From NCBI RefSeq assembly GCF_036898095.1, contig NC_090751.1, positions 88,706,804 to 88,770,803 of the forward strand: a DNA stretch of 64,000 bases, in the 5' to 3' direction. Shown here one piece after another: positions 29,006 through 40,720 of the stretch. The stretch is from Palaemon carinicauda (lineage: Eukaryota; Arthropoda; Malacostraca; Decapoda; Palaemonidae). Within the stretch, counting starts at the first letter, position 1, and each line of letters opens with the position of its first letter. The notes below the pieces were generated by a model. That model was not told the DNA's origin. It was given only the letters and a program-made list of their open reading frames with translations, and did no database searches. A program made the position numbers and the translations under genes.

Positions 29006-30498
29006 CTGAGGTAGAAAACAAAGAGCATTTAGCTATTAGTAAAGTGAGGAAGACAAATATTATTCTTGATGCGCTGTGAATAGACTAAAACTAATTATTT
29101 TGCAAGTACTGTGTGGAAAACGGTTGACTATTTATTAAGTATCATGGGGAGAAACAAAGATAAGTTTTCAAAAATTCTGTGGGAAACAATGATGATTATG
29201 TCTTCTGTTATGTGGTAAAGCTAAATTAATAATTTGGCATTAACTGTGAGAAAAAAAAAAAAAAGATGGCAACTTGGAAAATCTTGTTGGAAAAATACAT
29301 AAGATTATTTGCCAAGTAATCTGGATAAAACATGAAAATCTTCCATATGAAAGGTATAAAACTAAGATGATTTGTTAGTAACATGAGGAAATAAATTTGA
29401 TCTCATGTCGATATCAAGGGGCTGTCGTCAAGAGACAATTTATATGGCTTGATACAGCAATGCTCTTCCAGAAGGATAGAGTTGCTTAGCAATTGCTGAA
29501 TATAAAACTGGTTTTTAGTGGCAGCGCCAAGTTTAAAATATATCTTACGTTTATTTATTTCAACTGTAACTTGGAATTAGGTCAGTGGAAATGAATGACT
29601 TCAAGAAAAACAATTGGAGGATTTTAATGACCAAGCTGAATATGGTGGATTAAAGTCCCTATTATTACTATAGGGTAATTATAATAATTCTGTTGTTATT
29701 ACTATTATTAATGTATAATTATCAGTATTATCAATTTAATGTTAACATTATCATGAAATTTAGTGTTGCAATCATTTTGAAAGATATGAGATCAAATGGT
29801 GGTTTTTATAGAACACAAGAAATACAAGCACTTCTAAAGTTACCATAATTGTAAAAAATACATTTTCAAAGCAAGAAGGATAATGGTGATTCCACTAAAT
29901 TATATAATTTCTACATTAAAGCTTAATGAATGTTGTGCACCTGCTGATATGGATTTTTGGAATTGCAAAAGATAAATGTCTACAAATGAATGAATAATAT
30001 ACTAAATGATACACAGAGGGGCTATTCTGGTTTTATAACAAACATAAATTATGGAGAAGTCCTTACTATATCTACAGTAATAGAAAGAACTAACAACTTA
30101 TAAAATTAAGATTCAAAATACAGTAAGTCATAGAATTATGTTAAAAGATATCGTCATCTTTAAACTAACTTCATAAATGAACTAGAGCAATAAACTCTAA
30201 CATTAAATTATTAATCAAAAATTCAATCAAATTAATTTTTCATCAACTAGGAAGTGATAAAAAAGCAATTCCCTTTCATATTGAGCAATTAAAGCAAATG
30301 CATCCAAAATAACAAGGCAAAGAGAAGAAATGTGTCATTAAAAGAAATACACCCTTCAAAACCAAATAATTTACTGCTCAATTTTCAAATTTACTGGCTC
30401 AGTAATTCGGCTAATGTCAAAAAATTTTGATTTGTTATTCAATTACAGTACATTATTTCATCTTGTGGCAAAATTAATTTCAATTGATGGTACTGTAC

Positions 30499-30595
<97 letters not shown>

Positions 30596-30734
30596 ACTGA
30601 ATTTTTTAGAGCAACTGTATGATTATTCATGGGTCTTTACCACTACTCAAATTTAAGAGGTACACAAACACAAGAAAGAGTTAACTGTCTTCCTAGCATT
30701 TCAGAAGTAGCTTTGCTCCTAACTTTTAAAAAAT
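29006..30734. other. SLC13 intron, unique AT-rich sequence and (CT)n
   Basis: No gene or transposon recognised. A 90-bp (CT)n tract spans about 30505-30595. Small ATTATTATTAT-type runs occur near 29660-29750. Confidence 0.5.
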
Positions 30735-30806
30735 ATGACAAATTCGTAGATAATTTGTATTTTTCCTAACTATACAAACCTTAGTTATTTACAAGGGGTA
30801 ATTACT
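30735..30806 (-). repeat. Outer part of the right terminal repeat of F
   Basis: ATGACAAATTCGTAGATAAT to GGGGTAATTACT. It is the inverted match of 34361-34418 (TGTAAATAGCTAAGGTTTGT...). The last nine bases (GTAATTACT) are repeated at 34187-34195 as the LINE target duplication. Confidence 0.85.
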
Positions 30807-30935
30807 AAATAAAGCCACACCCTCCCTCATAAAAACAATTAGAATAGCGCCAACGTTATCCCTGCGTGTCGTAAGAGGCGACTAAAAGGGACAGGACGAG
30901 GGGGCTGGGAACCCCCTCTCCTGTATAAAAATCCT

Positions 30936-31520
30936 GTGAGACATTATCAAAGAGATGGAGCTGGGGGGAGAGTGACTGCTCCCCGCACTCTAGTTTTGGG
31001 GTGTTTGAATGTGCGTGGATGTAGTACGATAGAGAGTAAAAGATGTGAGATTGGAAGTATGTTTAGAAGTAGAAGGATGGATGTATTGGCCTTGTGTGAG
31101 ATAAAGATGAAAGGAAAGGGTGAAGTGATGTTTGGTGAAATGTCTGGTAGAGTGTCTGGGATTGAAAGGGGAAGAGCGAGAGAGGGTGTGGCTTTATTGC
31201 TGAGTGAATGGATGACAGGTAAAGTAGTGGAATGGAAGGAGATATCATCTAGGTTAATGTGGGTGAGGGTTAGGTTGGGTAGGGAATGTTGGGCGTTTGT
31301 CAGTGCGTATGGGCCAGGTAGTGAGAAAAGTGGAGAAGAGCGGAATGAGTTCTGGAATGAATTAACTAGGTGTGTAGAAGGACTGGGTAGAAGGAATTAT
31401 GTAGTTGTCATGGGTGACTTAAATGCTAGAGTGGGCGCTGGAGAGGTAGAAGGTGTCATTGGGAAGTATGGCGTACCAGGTGAAAATGAGAGTGGTGAGA
31501 GACTGGTAGATATGTGTTGA
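30936..31520 (+). pseudogene. RTE-like LINE, endonuclease domain
   Basis: 194-residue frame with AP-endonuclease motifs LGCLNVRG (Asn), LALCEIKMKG (Glu), FVSAYGPGS and VVVMGDLNARVG (Asp, Asn). The frame stops at 31518 and the domain continues in the next frame, where the final His motif GMSDHFLVEGKLV occurs at about 31695-31733. A one-base frameshift plus about 10 codons of disruption separate the halves. Confidence 0.85.
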
Positions 31521-31527
31521 ACAAGAG

Positions 31528-33102
31528 ATGGTAATAAGTGCTAGCTTTTTTAAAAAGAAAGATAAAAATAAGTATACATGGGTAAGAGTGGCAAATGGAA
31601 GAGTAGTAGAAAGGGCATTGATGGATTATGTGTTGATAACTAAAAGAATGTTTGGAAGATTGAAAGACGTGCACGTGTTTAGGGGTATGGCTAACGGTAT
31701 GTCTGATCATTTTTTGGTGGAAGGAAAATTAGTTGTAGCAAAAGAGTGGGGGAATAGAGTAGGTGGATGTAAAAGGGAGCTAGTGAGGGTTGAAGAGCTA
31801 ATAAAACCGGGGGTAAAAAGTAAATATCAGGAAAGGTTGAAAATGGCATATGACGAGGTGAGAGTAAGTGAAACTGGTAATTTAGAGGAGGAGTGGAAGT
31901 TAGCAAAAGAAAATTTTGTTGGGATTGCAAGTGATGTATGTGGCAAGAAGGTTGTTGGAGGCAGCATGAGGAAGGGCAGTGAATGGTGGAATGAAGGAGT
32001 GAAGGTAAAAGTGGAAGAGAAAAAGAGGGCTTTTGAAGAATGGCTGCAGAGTAATAGTATAGAGAAGTATGAAAAATATAGAGAGAAAAATGTGGAAGTA
32101 AAGCGCAAGGTACGTGAGGCAAAGAGGGCAGCTGACCTGAGGTGGGGTCAGGGACTGGGTCAGTCATATGAAGAGAATAAGAAGAAGTTTTGGAAAGAAG
32201 TGAAGAGAGTAAGGAAGGCTGGCACAAGAATTGAAGAGACAGTGAAAGATGGAAATGGAAGGTTGTTAAAAGGAGAGGAGGCAAGGAAAAGGTGGGCGGA
32301 ATATTTTGAAAGTTTGCTGAATGTTGAGGATAATAGGGAGGAAGATATAATTGCTGTTCCAGGTGTTGAGGTGCCGGTTATGGGAGATGAGAATGAGAGA
32401 GAGATTACAATAGAGGAAGTGAGGAGAGCACTAGATGAAACGAGAGTAGGAAAAGCATCTGGTATGGATGGTGTGAAAGCTGAGATGTTGAAGGAAGGGG
32501 GTGTGACTGTGCTTGAATGGTTGGTGAGATTGTTTAATATGTGTTTTGTGTTGTCAATGGTACCAGTAGATTGGGTTTGTGCATGTATTGCACCACTATA
32601 TAAGGGTAAGGGAGATGTGCATGAGTGTTGTAATTCAAGAGGTATTAGTTTGTTGAGTGTAGTTGGAAAAGTGTATGGTAGAGTAATGATTAATAGGATT
32701 AAGGATAAAACAGAGAATGCAATCTTGGAAGTACAGGGTGGTTTTAGAAGAGGTAGGGGTTGTATGAATCAGATTTTTACAGTTAGGCAGATATGCGAGA
32801 AATATTTAGCAAAAGGTAAGGAAGTGTATGTTGCGTTTATGGATCTGGAGAAAGCATATGATAGAGTTGATAGGGAAGCAATGTGGAATGTGATGAGGTT
32901 ATATGGAGTTGGTGGAAGGTTGTTGCAAGCAGTGAAAAGTTTCTACAAAGGTAGTAAAGCATGTGTTAGAATAGGAAATGAAGTGAGCGATTGGTTTCCG
33001 GTGAGAGTGGGGCTGAGACAGGGATGTGTGATGTCGCCGTGGTTGTTTAACTTGTATGTTGATGGAGTGGTGAGAGAGGTGAATGCTCGAGTGCTTGGAT
33101 GA
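31528..33102 (+). pseudogene. RTE-like LINE, reverse transcriptase palm and fingers
   Basis: 524-residue frame. After the SDH motif comes a Lys/Glu-rich linker, then RT: KASGMDGVKAEMLK, IAPLYKGKGDVHECCNSRGI, VQGGFRRGRGCMNQIF, motif A VAFMDLEKAYDRVDREAMW, motif B VGLRQGCVMSPWLFNLYVDG. The frame stops at 33100; motif C LFADDTALV follows at about 33152-33180 in another frame. Confidence 0.9.
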
Positions 33103-33208
33103 GGATTAAAACTGGTAGGCGAGAATGATCATGCATGGGAGGTAAATCAGTTGTTGTTTGCGGATGATACTGCACTGGTAGAACACAGAAGAGAGGCTTG
33201 ACCGACTC

Positions 33209-33928
33209 GTGACAGAATTTGGAAGGGTGTGTGAGAGAAGGAAGTTGAGAGTTAATGTGGGTAAGAGTAAGGTTATGAGATGTACGAGAAGGGAAGGTGG
33301 TGCAAGGTTGAATGTCATGTTGAATGGAGAGTTACTTGAGGAGGTGGATCAGTTTAAGTACTTGGGGTCTGTTGTTGCAGCAAATGGTGGAGTGGAAGCA
33401 GATGTACGTCAGAGAGTGAATGAAGGTTGCAAAGTGTTGGGGGCAGTTAAGGGAGTAGTAAAAAATAGAGGGTTGGGCATGAATGTAAAGAGAGTTCTAT
33501 ATGAGAAAGTGATTGTACCAACTGTGATGTATTGATCGGAGTTGTGGGGAATGAAAGTGATGGAGAGACAGAAATTGAATGTGTTTGAGATGAAGTGTCT
33601 AAGGAGTATGGCTGGTGTATCTCGAGTAGATAGGGTTAGGAACGAAGTGGTGAGGGTGAGAACGGGTGTAAGAAATGAGTTAGCGGCTAGAGTGGATATG
33701 AATGTGTTGAGGTGGTTTGGCCATGTTGAGAGAATGGAAAATGGCTGTCTGCTTAAGAAGGTGATGAATGCAAGAGTTGATGGGAGAAGTACAAGAGGAA
33801 GGCCAAGGTTTGGGTGGATGGATGGTGTGAAGAAAGCTCTGGGTGATAGGAGGATAGATGTGCGAGAGGCAAGAGAGCGTGCTGGAAATAGGAATGAATG
33901 GCGAGCGATTGTGACGCAGTTCCGGTAG
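33209..33928 (+). pseudogene. RTE-like LINE, RT thumb and C-terminal tail
   Basis: Two frames in the same phase (33209-33535 and 33542-33928) are separated by one TGA, at a position where relatives usually have Trp. Contains RVNVGKSKVMR, FKYLGSVVAANGG, VLRWFGHVERMENG and STRGRPRFGWMDGVKKAL, the usual tail of RTE-like ORFs. The stop at 33926 is followed by a 260-bp 3' UTR. Confidence 0.88.
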
Positions 33929-34186
33929 GCCCTGCTGCTTCCTCCGGTGCCTTAAATGACCGCGGAGGTAGCAGCAGTAGGGGATTCAGCATTATGAAGC
34001 TTCATCTGTGGTGGATAATGTGGGAGGTTGGGCTGTGGCACCCTAGCAGTACCAGCTGAACTCGGTTGAGTCCCTGGTTAGGCTGGGGGAACGTAGAGAG
34101 TAGAAGTCCCCTTTTTTGTTTTGTTTCATTGGTGATGTTGGCTACCCCTTAAAATTGGGGGAAGTGCCTTTGGTATATGTATGTAT

Positions 34187-34315
34187 GTAATTACTTCGGC
34201 GTAGCTGAACGACGAGCCATAAAAGTTTTAACGAGGATTTCCTACCCCGCCGCTAGTTAGCGGGGAGTAGGACCCCTCCCCCCTCACACACACCGGTGAA
34301 TACTTCACTTTACTT
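34187..34315 (-). repeat. Inner part of the right terminal repeat of F
   Basis: TAATTACTTCGGCGTAGCTG through CACACACACCGGTGAATACT matches, inverted, the left repeat at about 42020-42145. It has a small palindromic core, CCGCCGCTAGTTAGCGGGG. Confidence 0.88.
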
Positions 34316-34361
34316 AGAGGTAGGACTTATCTTGGGGGACAGGGCTGGCAGGCACATAACT

Positions 34362-34458
34362 GTAAATAGCTAAGGTTTGTATAGTTAGGAAAAATACAAA
34401 TTATCTACAAATTTGTCATTTGTTCCGTAACTGAAATACAAACCACGCTATTTACATG
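34362..34458 (-). repeat. ICR of element F
   Basis: Plus strand GTAAATAGCTAAGGTTTGTA...CAAATTTGTCA is complementary to the right tip at 30735-30794, and TGTTCCGTAACTGAAATACA...GCTATTTACATGGGG is complementary to the left tip at 42147-42187. The two halves meet at GTCATTTGTTCC. This is the same logic as the ICRs of the other family. Confidence 0.88.
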
Positions 34459-34898
34459 GGGTGACTTAACCCTTAGGAAGGGTGGTAAGTCCCCTGCCAT
34501 ACTGGCTTTGGCTTGCCCGGGGATCCCGAACCCGAGTTTAGAAGAACTCGTGGGTTGAGGGGGCCTCTGCTCCTCGCAGGCAGTTGTGAGACCGCTGCGG
34601 CCTACGTAAGTTATGTGTGAAGGTGGGCAGTGACTCGTCCTGGAGTTCTTCAGATGGAATTCTAGGCTAGGACTCTCCCAATACCACCTCGTCAGGGTAT
34701 GGGGACATGACAGTATTACAACTTAATACTAGGTACACAAGGGAGCATGGTTTACCTGCAGAGGTTCGAGGTCAGCTGTGCAAAAGACCCAGGATGCTGT
34801 TTTCTCCAAGGGAGGAGAGGATGAAGAAAAGAAAAGGGCCAGACAGATCTTTGCATTCACACAGACTTAAACCGGGTAACAATGCCCTCAACCTTCTG

Positions 34899-35725
34899 CT
34901 ACTTGTCCAATAAGAAGCCTGAGGTTAGACCAGTTGTTGTGCATCCACCACAGGGCCAAAAGAGAACGTATCGAGCCTCCTGTGTGTCACGTCTTGCAGG
35001 TAGTGGGCCGTGAAGGTGGTCTGACGCTTCTACACCCCAGCTTGCAGGACCTGTGTCACCGAAATGTTCTTCTTGAAGGCCAGGGACGTAGCCACGCCCG
35101 ACGTCATGCGCCCTAGGGCGATGTGACAGAGGAGGGTCAGGATTCAAGGCCAGATGAATCACCTTGCGAATCCAGGCCGAGATAGTATTCCTGGTGACCC
35201 TCCTCTTTGTTTCCCCGGTGCTCACGAACAAAGCTCGCACCTGGGGGCGGGCTGCAGCTGTTCTTTTAGGATACAACCTCAGACTCCTGACTGGGCACAG
35301 TAGGAGATGGTCTGGGTCATCTGTTACAGAACGGAGACTCGAAACCTGGAAGGAGTCGAACCTTGGGTCCGGCACTCCCGGGTTCTGTGTCTTGGCAACA
35401 AACTCAGGGACGAAGCTGAACGTTACCTCCCACCATCCCCTTGAATGGGCTTGGCCGAGGCCAAAGCTAGCAGGAACACCGTCTTCCAGGTAAGGTAGCG
35501 ATCAGAAGCCTGGCGTAATGGTTCGTAGGGAGGTCTCTTAAGAGACCTGAGAACTCGAAGCACGTTCCAAGGAGGAGGTCTCACTTCCGACTGAGGGCAG
35601 GTAAGCTCGTAACTCCGTATGAGAAGAGACAGTTCCAGCGAGGAGGAAATGTCCATTCCTTTGAGCCTGAAGGCAAGACTTGAGGCTGAGCGATAGCCTT
35701 TCACCGCTGAGACTGAAGGGCGCAT
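34899..35725 (-). pseudogene. Element F tyrosine recombinase, frameshifted
   Basis: Minus strand: MRPSVSAVKGYRSASSLAFR, YLTWKTVFLLALASAK, then (after a frameshift near 35425) DPRFDSFQVSSLRSV, LLCPVRSLRLYPKRT, a GETKRRVTRNTISAWIRKVI segment and the HDV box. The nucleophile motif TAHYLQDVTHRRLDTF reads in yet another frame near 34990-35030, with one in-frame TAG just upstream. It has the YR layout, but the first Arg motif is not intact. Non-functional. Confidence 0.8.
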
Positions 35726-35754
35726 TTCTTCCCGCAGATAAACGAGGAACTCCG

Positions 35755-36586
35755 CTATTGCTGGTAAAGTGGCATTGAGGGGAGAGATACCCCTTCCACG
35801 GCACCAACCACAGAAAACTCACCAATTCGCCTGGTAGACTCCTGCGGATGACTTGCGCAGGTGGCCAGACATCCTTTTCGCAACTTGTTGCGAAAATCCT
35901 CTGTCTGTGAGGAGATGCTGGATAGTCTCCAGGCGTGAAGCCGAAGCGAAGCTACGGCTTTGTGGTAGATGTTGGAGTGTGGTTGTTTGAGTAGCTCACG
36001 ACGTGGAGGGAGCTCCCTCGAGATCTCCGTGAGGAGCTGCAGAAGGTCCGGGAACCATTCTGCATGATGCCATAGCAGAGCTATCAAGCTCATTGAGAGA
36101 TTGACCGATGTTCTGGTCTTGTTGAGTACCCACCTCATCAGACAGAACGGGGGAAAGGCGTACACATTGACGTTGTCCCACCGTTGTTGGAAGGCATCTT
36201 GCCAGAGAGCCTTGGGGTCCGGGACTGGGGAGCAGTACAGCGGGAGCTTGGTGTTCAGTGCCATAGCGAACAGGTCCACAGTCGGGGAACCCCACAAAGT
36301 CAGGACTTTGTTGGCTATCTGAGGATTCAAAGACCACTCTGTACTCACTATCTGCGTTGCTCTGCTCAGACTGTCGGCGAGCACATTCCTTTTGCCTAGA
36401 ATGAAGCGAGCCGCTAGTGAAATCGAGTGGACTTCGGACCATCTCAGGATCTGTACTGCAAGATGGGATAGCTGTTCCGAAAAGGTACCTCCCTGCTTGC
36501 TGATATAAGCCACGACCGTGGTGTTGTCGCTCATCACCACCACAGAGTGGCCCTCCAGGACTTGGTGGAACTTCTGAAGTGCCAGT
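35755..36586 (-). pseudogene. Element F RNase H and downstream region
   Basis: Continues the RT after an in-frame TAA near 36586. It reads VVMSDNTTVVAYISKQGGTF, FILGKRNVLADSLSR (the RNase H ...ADxLSR motif) and VDLFAMALNTKLPLYCSPVPDPKALWQDA (same position as DLFATSDN... in A and B). It is a DIRS-type RNase H plus the segment often called methyltransferase-like. Confidence 0.85.
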
Positions 36587-36662
36587 TATACGGCCTTCAT
36601 TTCTAGCAGGTTTATGTGAAGGTACTTTTCTGATTCTGACCACAGGCCTGAGGTCCTGTGGC

Positions 36663-37796
36663 TCAGAACGTGGGCCCCCACCCTTTGTTTGATGTGTCCG
36701 AAAACAGCATCACATCCGGGGAAGGGACGAGAAAATCCACTCCCTTTCGTAGGTTCTCGTCTGCCACCCACCAACTGAGGTCCGCTCGTTCCGCTGATCC
36801 CATGGGGATCAGGATGTCCGCGGAGTCGAGTCCTTGACTCCACCGAGACTTGAGTCGCCACTGGAGAGATCTCATCCTGAGGCTGCTGTTGGGGACGAAA
36901 CGGGTCAGGGAGGAGAGGTGGCGGAGGAGACGAAGCCACGATTGGGCTGGGAGTTCCTCTCGATTGAGGAAAGGTTTTACAACCTTCCTCAGCCCTGCTA
37001 TCCTTTCGTCTGATGGGAAGGCTTTGTGGAGATTGGTGTCTATGACCATGCCTAGATATACCAGTTTCTGAGAGGGCTGCAGAGAGGACTTCTCGAGATT
37101 TACCACGATCCCTAGATCCAGGCAAACTTCGAGGAGTCTGTCTCGGTGGCGAAGAAGGGTTGCCTCCGAGTCTGCTAGGATCAGCCAGTTGTCCAGATAA
37201 CGAAGGAGACGGATGCCGATCCTGTGGGCCCATGAAGAGATGAGGGTGAAAACTCTGGTGAACACCTGAGGAGCTGTGGAGGGACCGAAACACAGCACCT
37301 TGAACTGGTAGATCTTGTTGTCTAGGCAAAATCTCAGGTACTTCCTTGAAGACGGATGGATTGGGATCTGGAAGTACGCGTCCTTCAGGTCCAGTGTGCA
37401 CATGAAGTCTCGTGGTCTCACTGCAAGTCTGACCGTGTCTGCCGTCTCCATGCTGAACGGAGTCTGCTTGACAAACCCGTTCAGGGTCGAGAGGTCGATG
37501 ACTGGTCTCCAGCCTCCTGATGCCTTTCTCACAAGAACGAGTTGACTGTAGAAGCCTGGGGACCCGTCTACAACCTCCTGGAGAGCGTCCTTCTCCAACA
37601 TGGTCACGACTTCGGCCCGGAGGGCCTGCCCTTTTGCCGATCCCATGGCAAAAGAGCTCAACGACACTGGGTTCGCTGTCAGGGGTAGAGAGGCTGTGAA
37701 TGGGACGCGATAACCTAGAGAGATCACGGAGATCGTCCAGGCATCCACCCCGAGTTGCTGCCACCTTGTCGAGCAACTCTGAAGGCATCCCCCCAC
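36663..37796 (-). pseudogene. Element F reverse transcriptase, catalytic Asp changed
   Basis: 377-residue frame. RT motif A CTLDLKDAYFQIPIH is intact. Motif B-like region FKVLCFGPSTAPQVFTRVF. Motif C reads YLDNWLILADSE, where active relatives have YLDDW, so the second catalytic Asp is Asn. It ends at a frameshift near 36665 inside the first RNase H motif (LFSDTSNKGWGPTF); the following residues (YLHINLLEMKAV) are in the adjacent frame. DIRS-clade RT but inactive. Confidence 0.9.
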
Positions 37797-37824
37797 TGGT
37801 GGACATGCAGGGGGATTGCCAACC

Positions 37825-39267
37825 CTAGCGCTTCCTACCTCTAGGGTTTTTGCTTCCCCTGGAGGACTTCTTGCCCCTTCTGCTCTTGGCAGGAAAGGGC
37901 TTAGACACCTTGGGCTTCGCTGCAGTGGTCGTCTTCTTTGTGTCCTTAGCGGGACGGGGCTGCTGGACTGCTGGAGGCTTGTAGGGCCTCGATGTCAGGG
38001 CCCTGTGGATGAGGGAATCCTGATTGGATTTCATCCACCTCTCGGCAGTGAGCTCCACGTCCTTAGGCTCAAACAGGCTCTTTCCGAGAACGGAAGAGTG
38101 CCTGAGCCTGCTAGATTCCGCACTGGGTACCTTATGATGGAACCTCTCGGTCACAGCGTCCCGACGCTTGAGGATCGTGTTGGCCCACAAGCTCGAGACT
38201 TGGTGGGACAGAAACTCAATGGTCCGTGTGCCCGAGAGAAGAAAGGTTTCCAGCGCCTTCCTGGTGCTTTCTTTGGAGAGGTCCTCGGACCGCACCAGGA
38301 TGCCCAGAGACCCTAGCCAGATGTCGAGCCACAAAGTCGCCTGCATGGCGCACTTGGTGACCTTCTCCTGGCTCAGGATCTCAGTGTCTGAGAAGGACAC
38401 GTGCCGGTTGAAGAGTCTCTCAAGAGGGACTCCCCCTGTGAGTTCTTCCACGGAGTGGTGTAAGGGAAGACTCAGAGAAGACTCCTCGAGGATCTCGAAG
38501 TACCTACTCTGATGGACTCGAGGAGGAGGGAGGAGCTTATTACCGGCACTCGATCTGCTGGAGGAGGCAAGCTCAAAGAGCTAGCCCTCGACCTTGTCCC
38601 TGGCACTCTTCATCCCTTGAGACCAGGGCAAAGCTGCACTGGCCCTAGAGGGTTTCTGAGTGCCGTAGACGTGGTCCAGGACCGTGTCCTTCCCTTCACG
38701 AGGTGGGACCTCAGGATCTGGGATCCCGTTAAGGTTCCTCATGAGGGTCAGGACTTGCCAGAACGCGTGTTCTGACTCTTGGTGCTCTCCTCCCGAAGGA
38801 CTTGCAGCGAAGTCTTCCGTCCCCAGTGGCTCTTCCTGGGGGGACACGTGGACATCCTCGGCGGCTCTAGACTGTTCCTGCCTGATCCTCGCTGACAATT
38901 TGGGGATCGTCTTAGAGTCCTTAGGCTTCCTCCTGGCCGGGATACAGGACTCGAGAAGCGAATGGGGTAGGTCCTTCTCCACCTCTGGACGAGAAGACCT
39001 CTCTGGAAGAGGAGGAACTTCCCCCATTGGTGCGATGGGGGAGTGTTCCGGCTCATCCAACTCTCCTGAGGAGGAGTAATCCTCCTCCGCAGGGGAGGGC
39101 GAGAAGGTCTGAGGGGGAGGAGGATCCTTGCAAAAGGATCTGTGCGGAGACAGAATAGGCCTCGGAGGAGGTTCCACAGGAGAGACTCCACTCTTCCTCT
39201 TCAGGGGGGAGGAAGCTGCCGCTGATTCGTGACCCGAATCAGAGAGGGCGGGCTTAATCGCCTGCAC
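37825..39267 (-). pseudogene. Element F gag, C-terminal half with one in-frame stop
   Basis: Two frames in the same phase (39267-38581 and the continuation to 37825) are interrupted only by a TAG near 38580. The first part is Pro/Ser/Glu-rich (SSSGELDEPEHSPIAP). The second part is conserved-looking (LERLFNRHVSFSDTEILSQE, LWANTILKRRDAVTERFHHK, SSVLGKSLFEPKDV) and ends in a Lys/Arg-rich tail, the usual nucleic-acid-binding end of DIRS gag. Confidence 0.75.
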
Positions 39268-39529
39268 AAGGGTTCTGACTAGGGTGCCGAACCAGGGTTG
39301 CTGTCGGACACCCCCTCTGGAGGGAAGGGGATCGAGGGATCCCTAGGAGGAGTCGACAAACAAGGGTTCGCCTGCAGGGCTGAAAAAAAAGAACTCCTAG
39401 ACCTGTCCGGGGAGCGCCCCTCCTCTGGCAAGCGCGCTGGTCTGCGCTTGCGGGGAGGGGAACGTGACGAAGAAGAGTCCGCCTGTCGGCACTCGCGCTG
39501 GGGCTCGTAAAACGGGCCCTGATCAGGGT

Positions 39530-40720
39530 CGCGCGTGAATGGATGGCGCGATACTGGAAACTAGCGCGCGCGCACCCGCGTGGGTGGGGGCGGGCGCGAG
39601 GGCGCGCAGGTGGGTGCTCAGGAGCGATGGCGCGCGGGCGCGTGGGCGCGCAGCAGCTGGAGCGGGAACATGGTCGCGAGAGCGCATAGGCGATGGGGTA
39701 GGCGTGTGGCGATCAGGAGCTGGAGCAGGAGGAGGCCGAACGCGCGGGCGCGCAGCGACCTGGTGCGGCCCCAAAGGGCGCGAGATAACGGGGGCGCCTG
39801 AGTGCGTGTCCGGAAGAACCGGCTGAGGGCGCGTTAGCGCTGGAGCAGGGTCGCGAGCGACCTGGGGGCGAGATGATCGGCGCTGGTCGGGTAAGACCGG
39901 TATACTCGCCTGTGGGCGCGCTGGTCGCGCCGGCAATCGTGGACGTGCATGGCGCGCATCAGGATGCGGTCACACCGGAGTGTGTTGCGGCGGCCGCGCG
40001 GGGCGCGCCGCTGGATAAGGGCGCTCTGGTGTTTGTTGAAGGGCAACCTTAGTTGTCCTAAATACAGGAACGGGGCGTGTAGCAGGAATAGGGCGCGTTA
40101 CTGGAGCGTTGTGTGCGATTGCATCAGGTGCAAACTCGCGCGGTCTAGAGGGAGAGCCCAGAGGCGGCCGTGAGTGCCCGTACGCTAACTTGGGAGCCTC
40201 TTGGGCGACGCGCTGAAATGCAGCGACGCGTGGTCGCGTTGGTGAGCACGTGGGCGCTGGCGCTGTTGCTGGAACTGCGCGTGTCGCGCGTCTCCCTAGG
40301 TGGGTGCGATGAGTCCAAAGCATGGTGAGTGTTTGGGCGCTGGAGCTGGAACTGCGCGTGGGCGCGTGTCGCGCTTTCCCCCCGATGGGCGCTACGAGTC
40401 CACAGGAACCTGTGGATGCATGTGCGCCAACTCAGGTGCCCCCTGGACCGCGCGCAATGAAACAGGAACTGGGGGGCGCCAAGGCACTGGAGAGCGCGTG
40501 AGCGCAGGTGGCCGCTGGGGCACCAGTGGACGCGTATGCGCAGGTAAACGCAGGAGCGCCGTGTCAGGAACGGGGTGCGTATGCGCAGGTGAGCGCGTAT
40601 GCACAGGTGGGCGCTTGCGCGCTACCTCAGGAATTGCTGGAGGGCGACGGGGAGCCGAAGGCGTGGGCGCGCAGGGGAACCCTGGCGCATAACAGGAACG
40701 GAGGCGCGAACGCCTAAGGG
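39530..40720 (-). repeat. GC-rich GCGCGGGCGCG minisatellite inside element F gag
   Basis: About 1.2 kb of degenerate repeats rich in GGGCGCG, CGCGTGGGCGC and GGAACTG words, unlike the AT-rich surroundings. On the minus strand it reads as Ala/Pro/Arg-rich low-complexity peptide in more than one frame. It lies between the recognisable gag halves and looks like expansion within a coding linker. Confidence 0.8.

Larger units (their letters stand above)
30807..34186 (+). mobile_element. RTE-like non-LTR retrotransposon, nearly full length
   Basis: 3.4 kb inserted into the right repeat of F, flanked by GTAATTACT (30798-30806 and 34187-34195). The 5' end has TGCGTGTCGTAAGAGGCGAC near 30865. It encodes an AP-type endonuclease and RT in one ORF, now broken by frameshifts near 31515 and 33105-33200 and a TGA near 33533. 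The 3' end has a short (ATGT)n tail. The short UTRs, single ORF and simple-repeat tail fit the RTE group; the exact clade needs a tree. Confidence 0.88.

Noticed and set aside
30936..33928. A host endonuclease/craniofacial-development-type gene
   Set aside because: Order of endonuclease and RT motifs, simple 3' tail and target duplication show a LINE.
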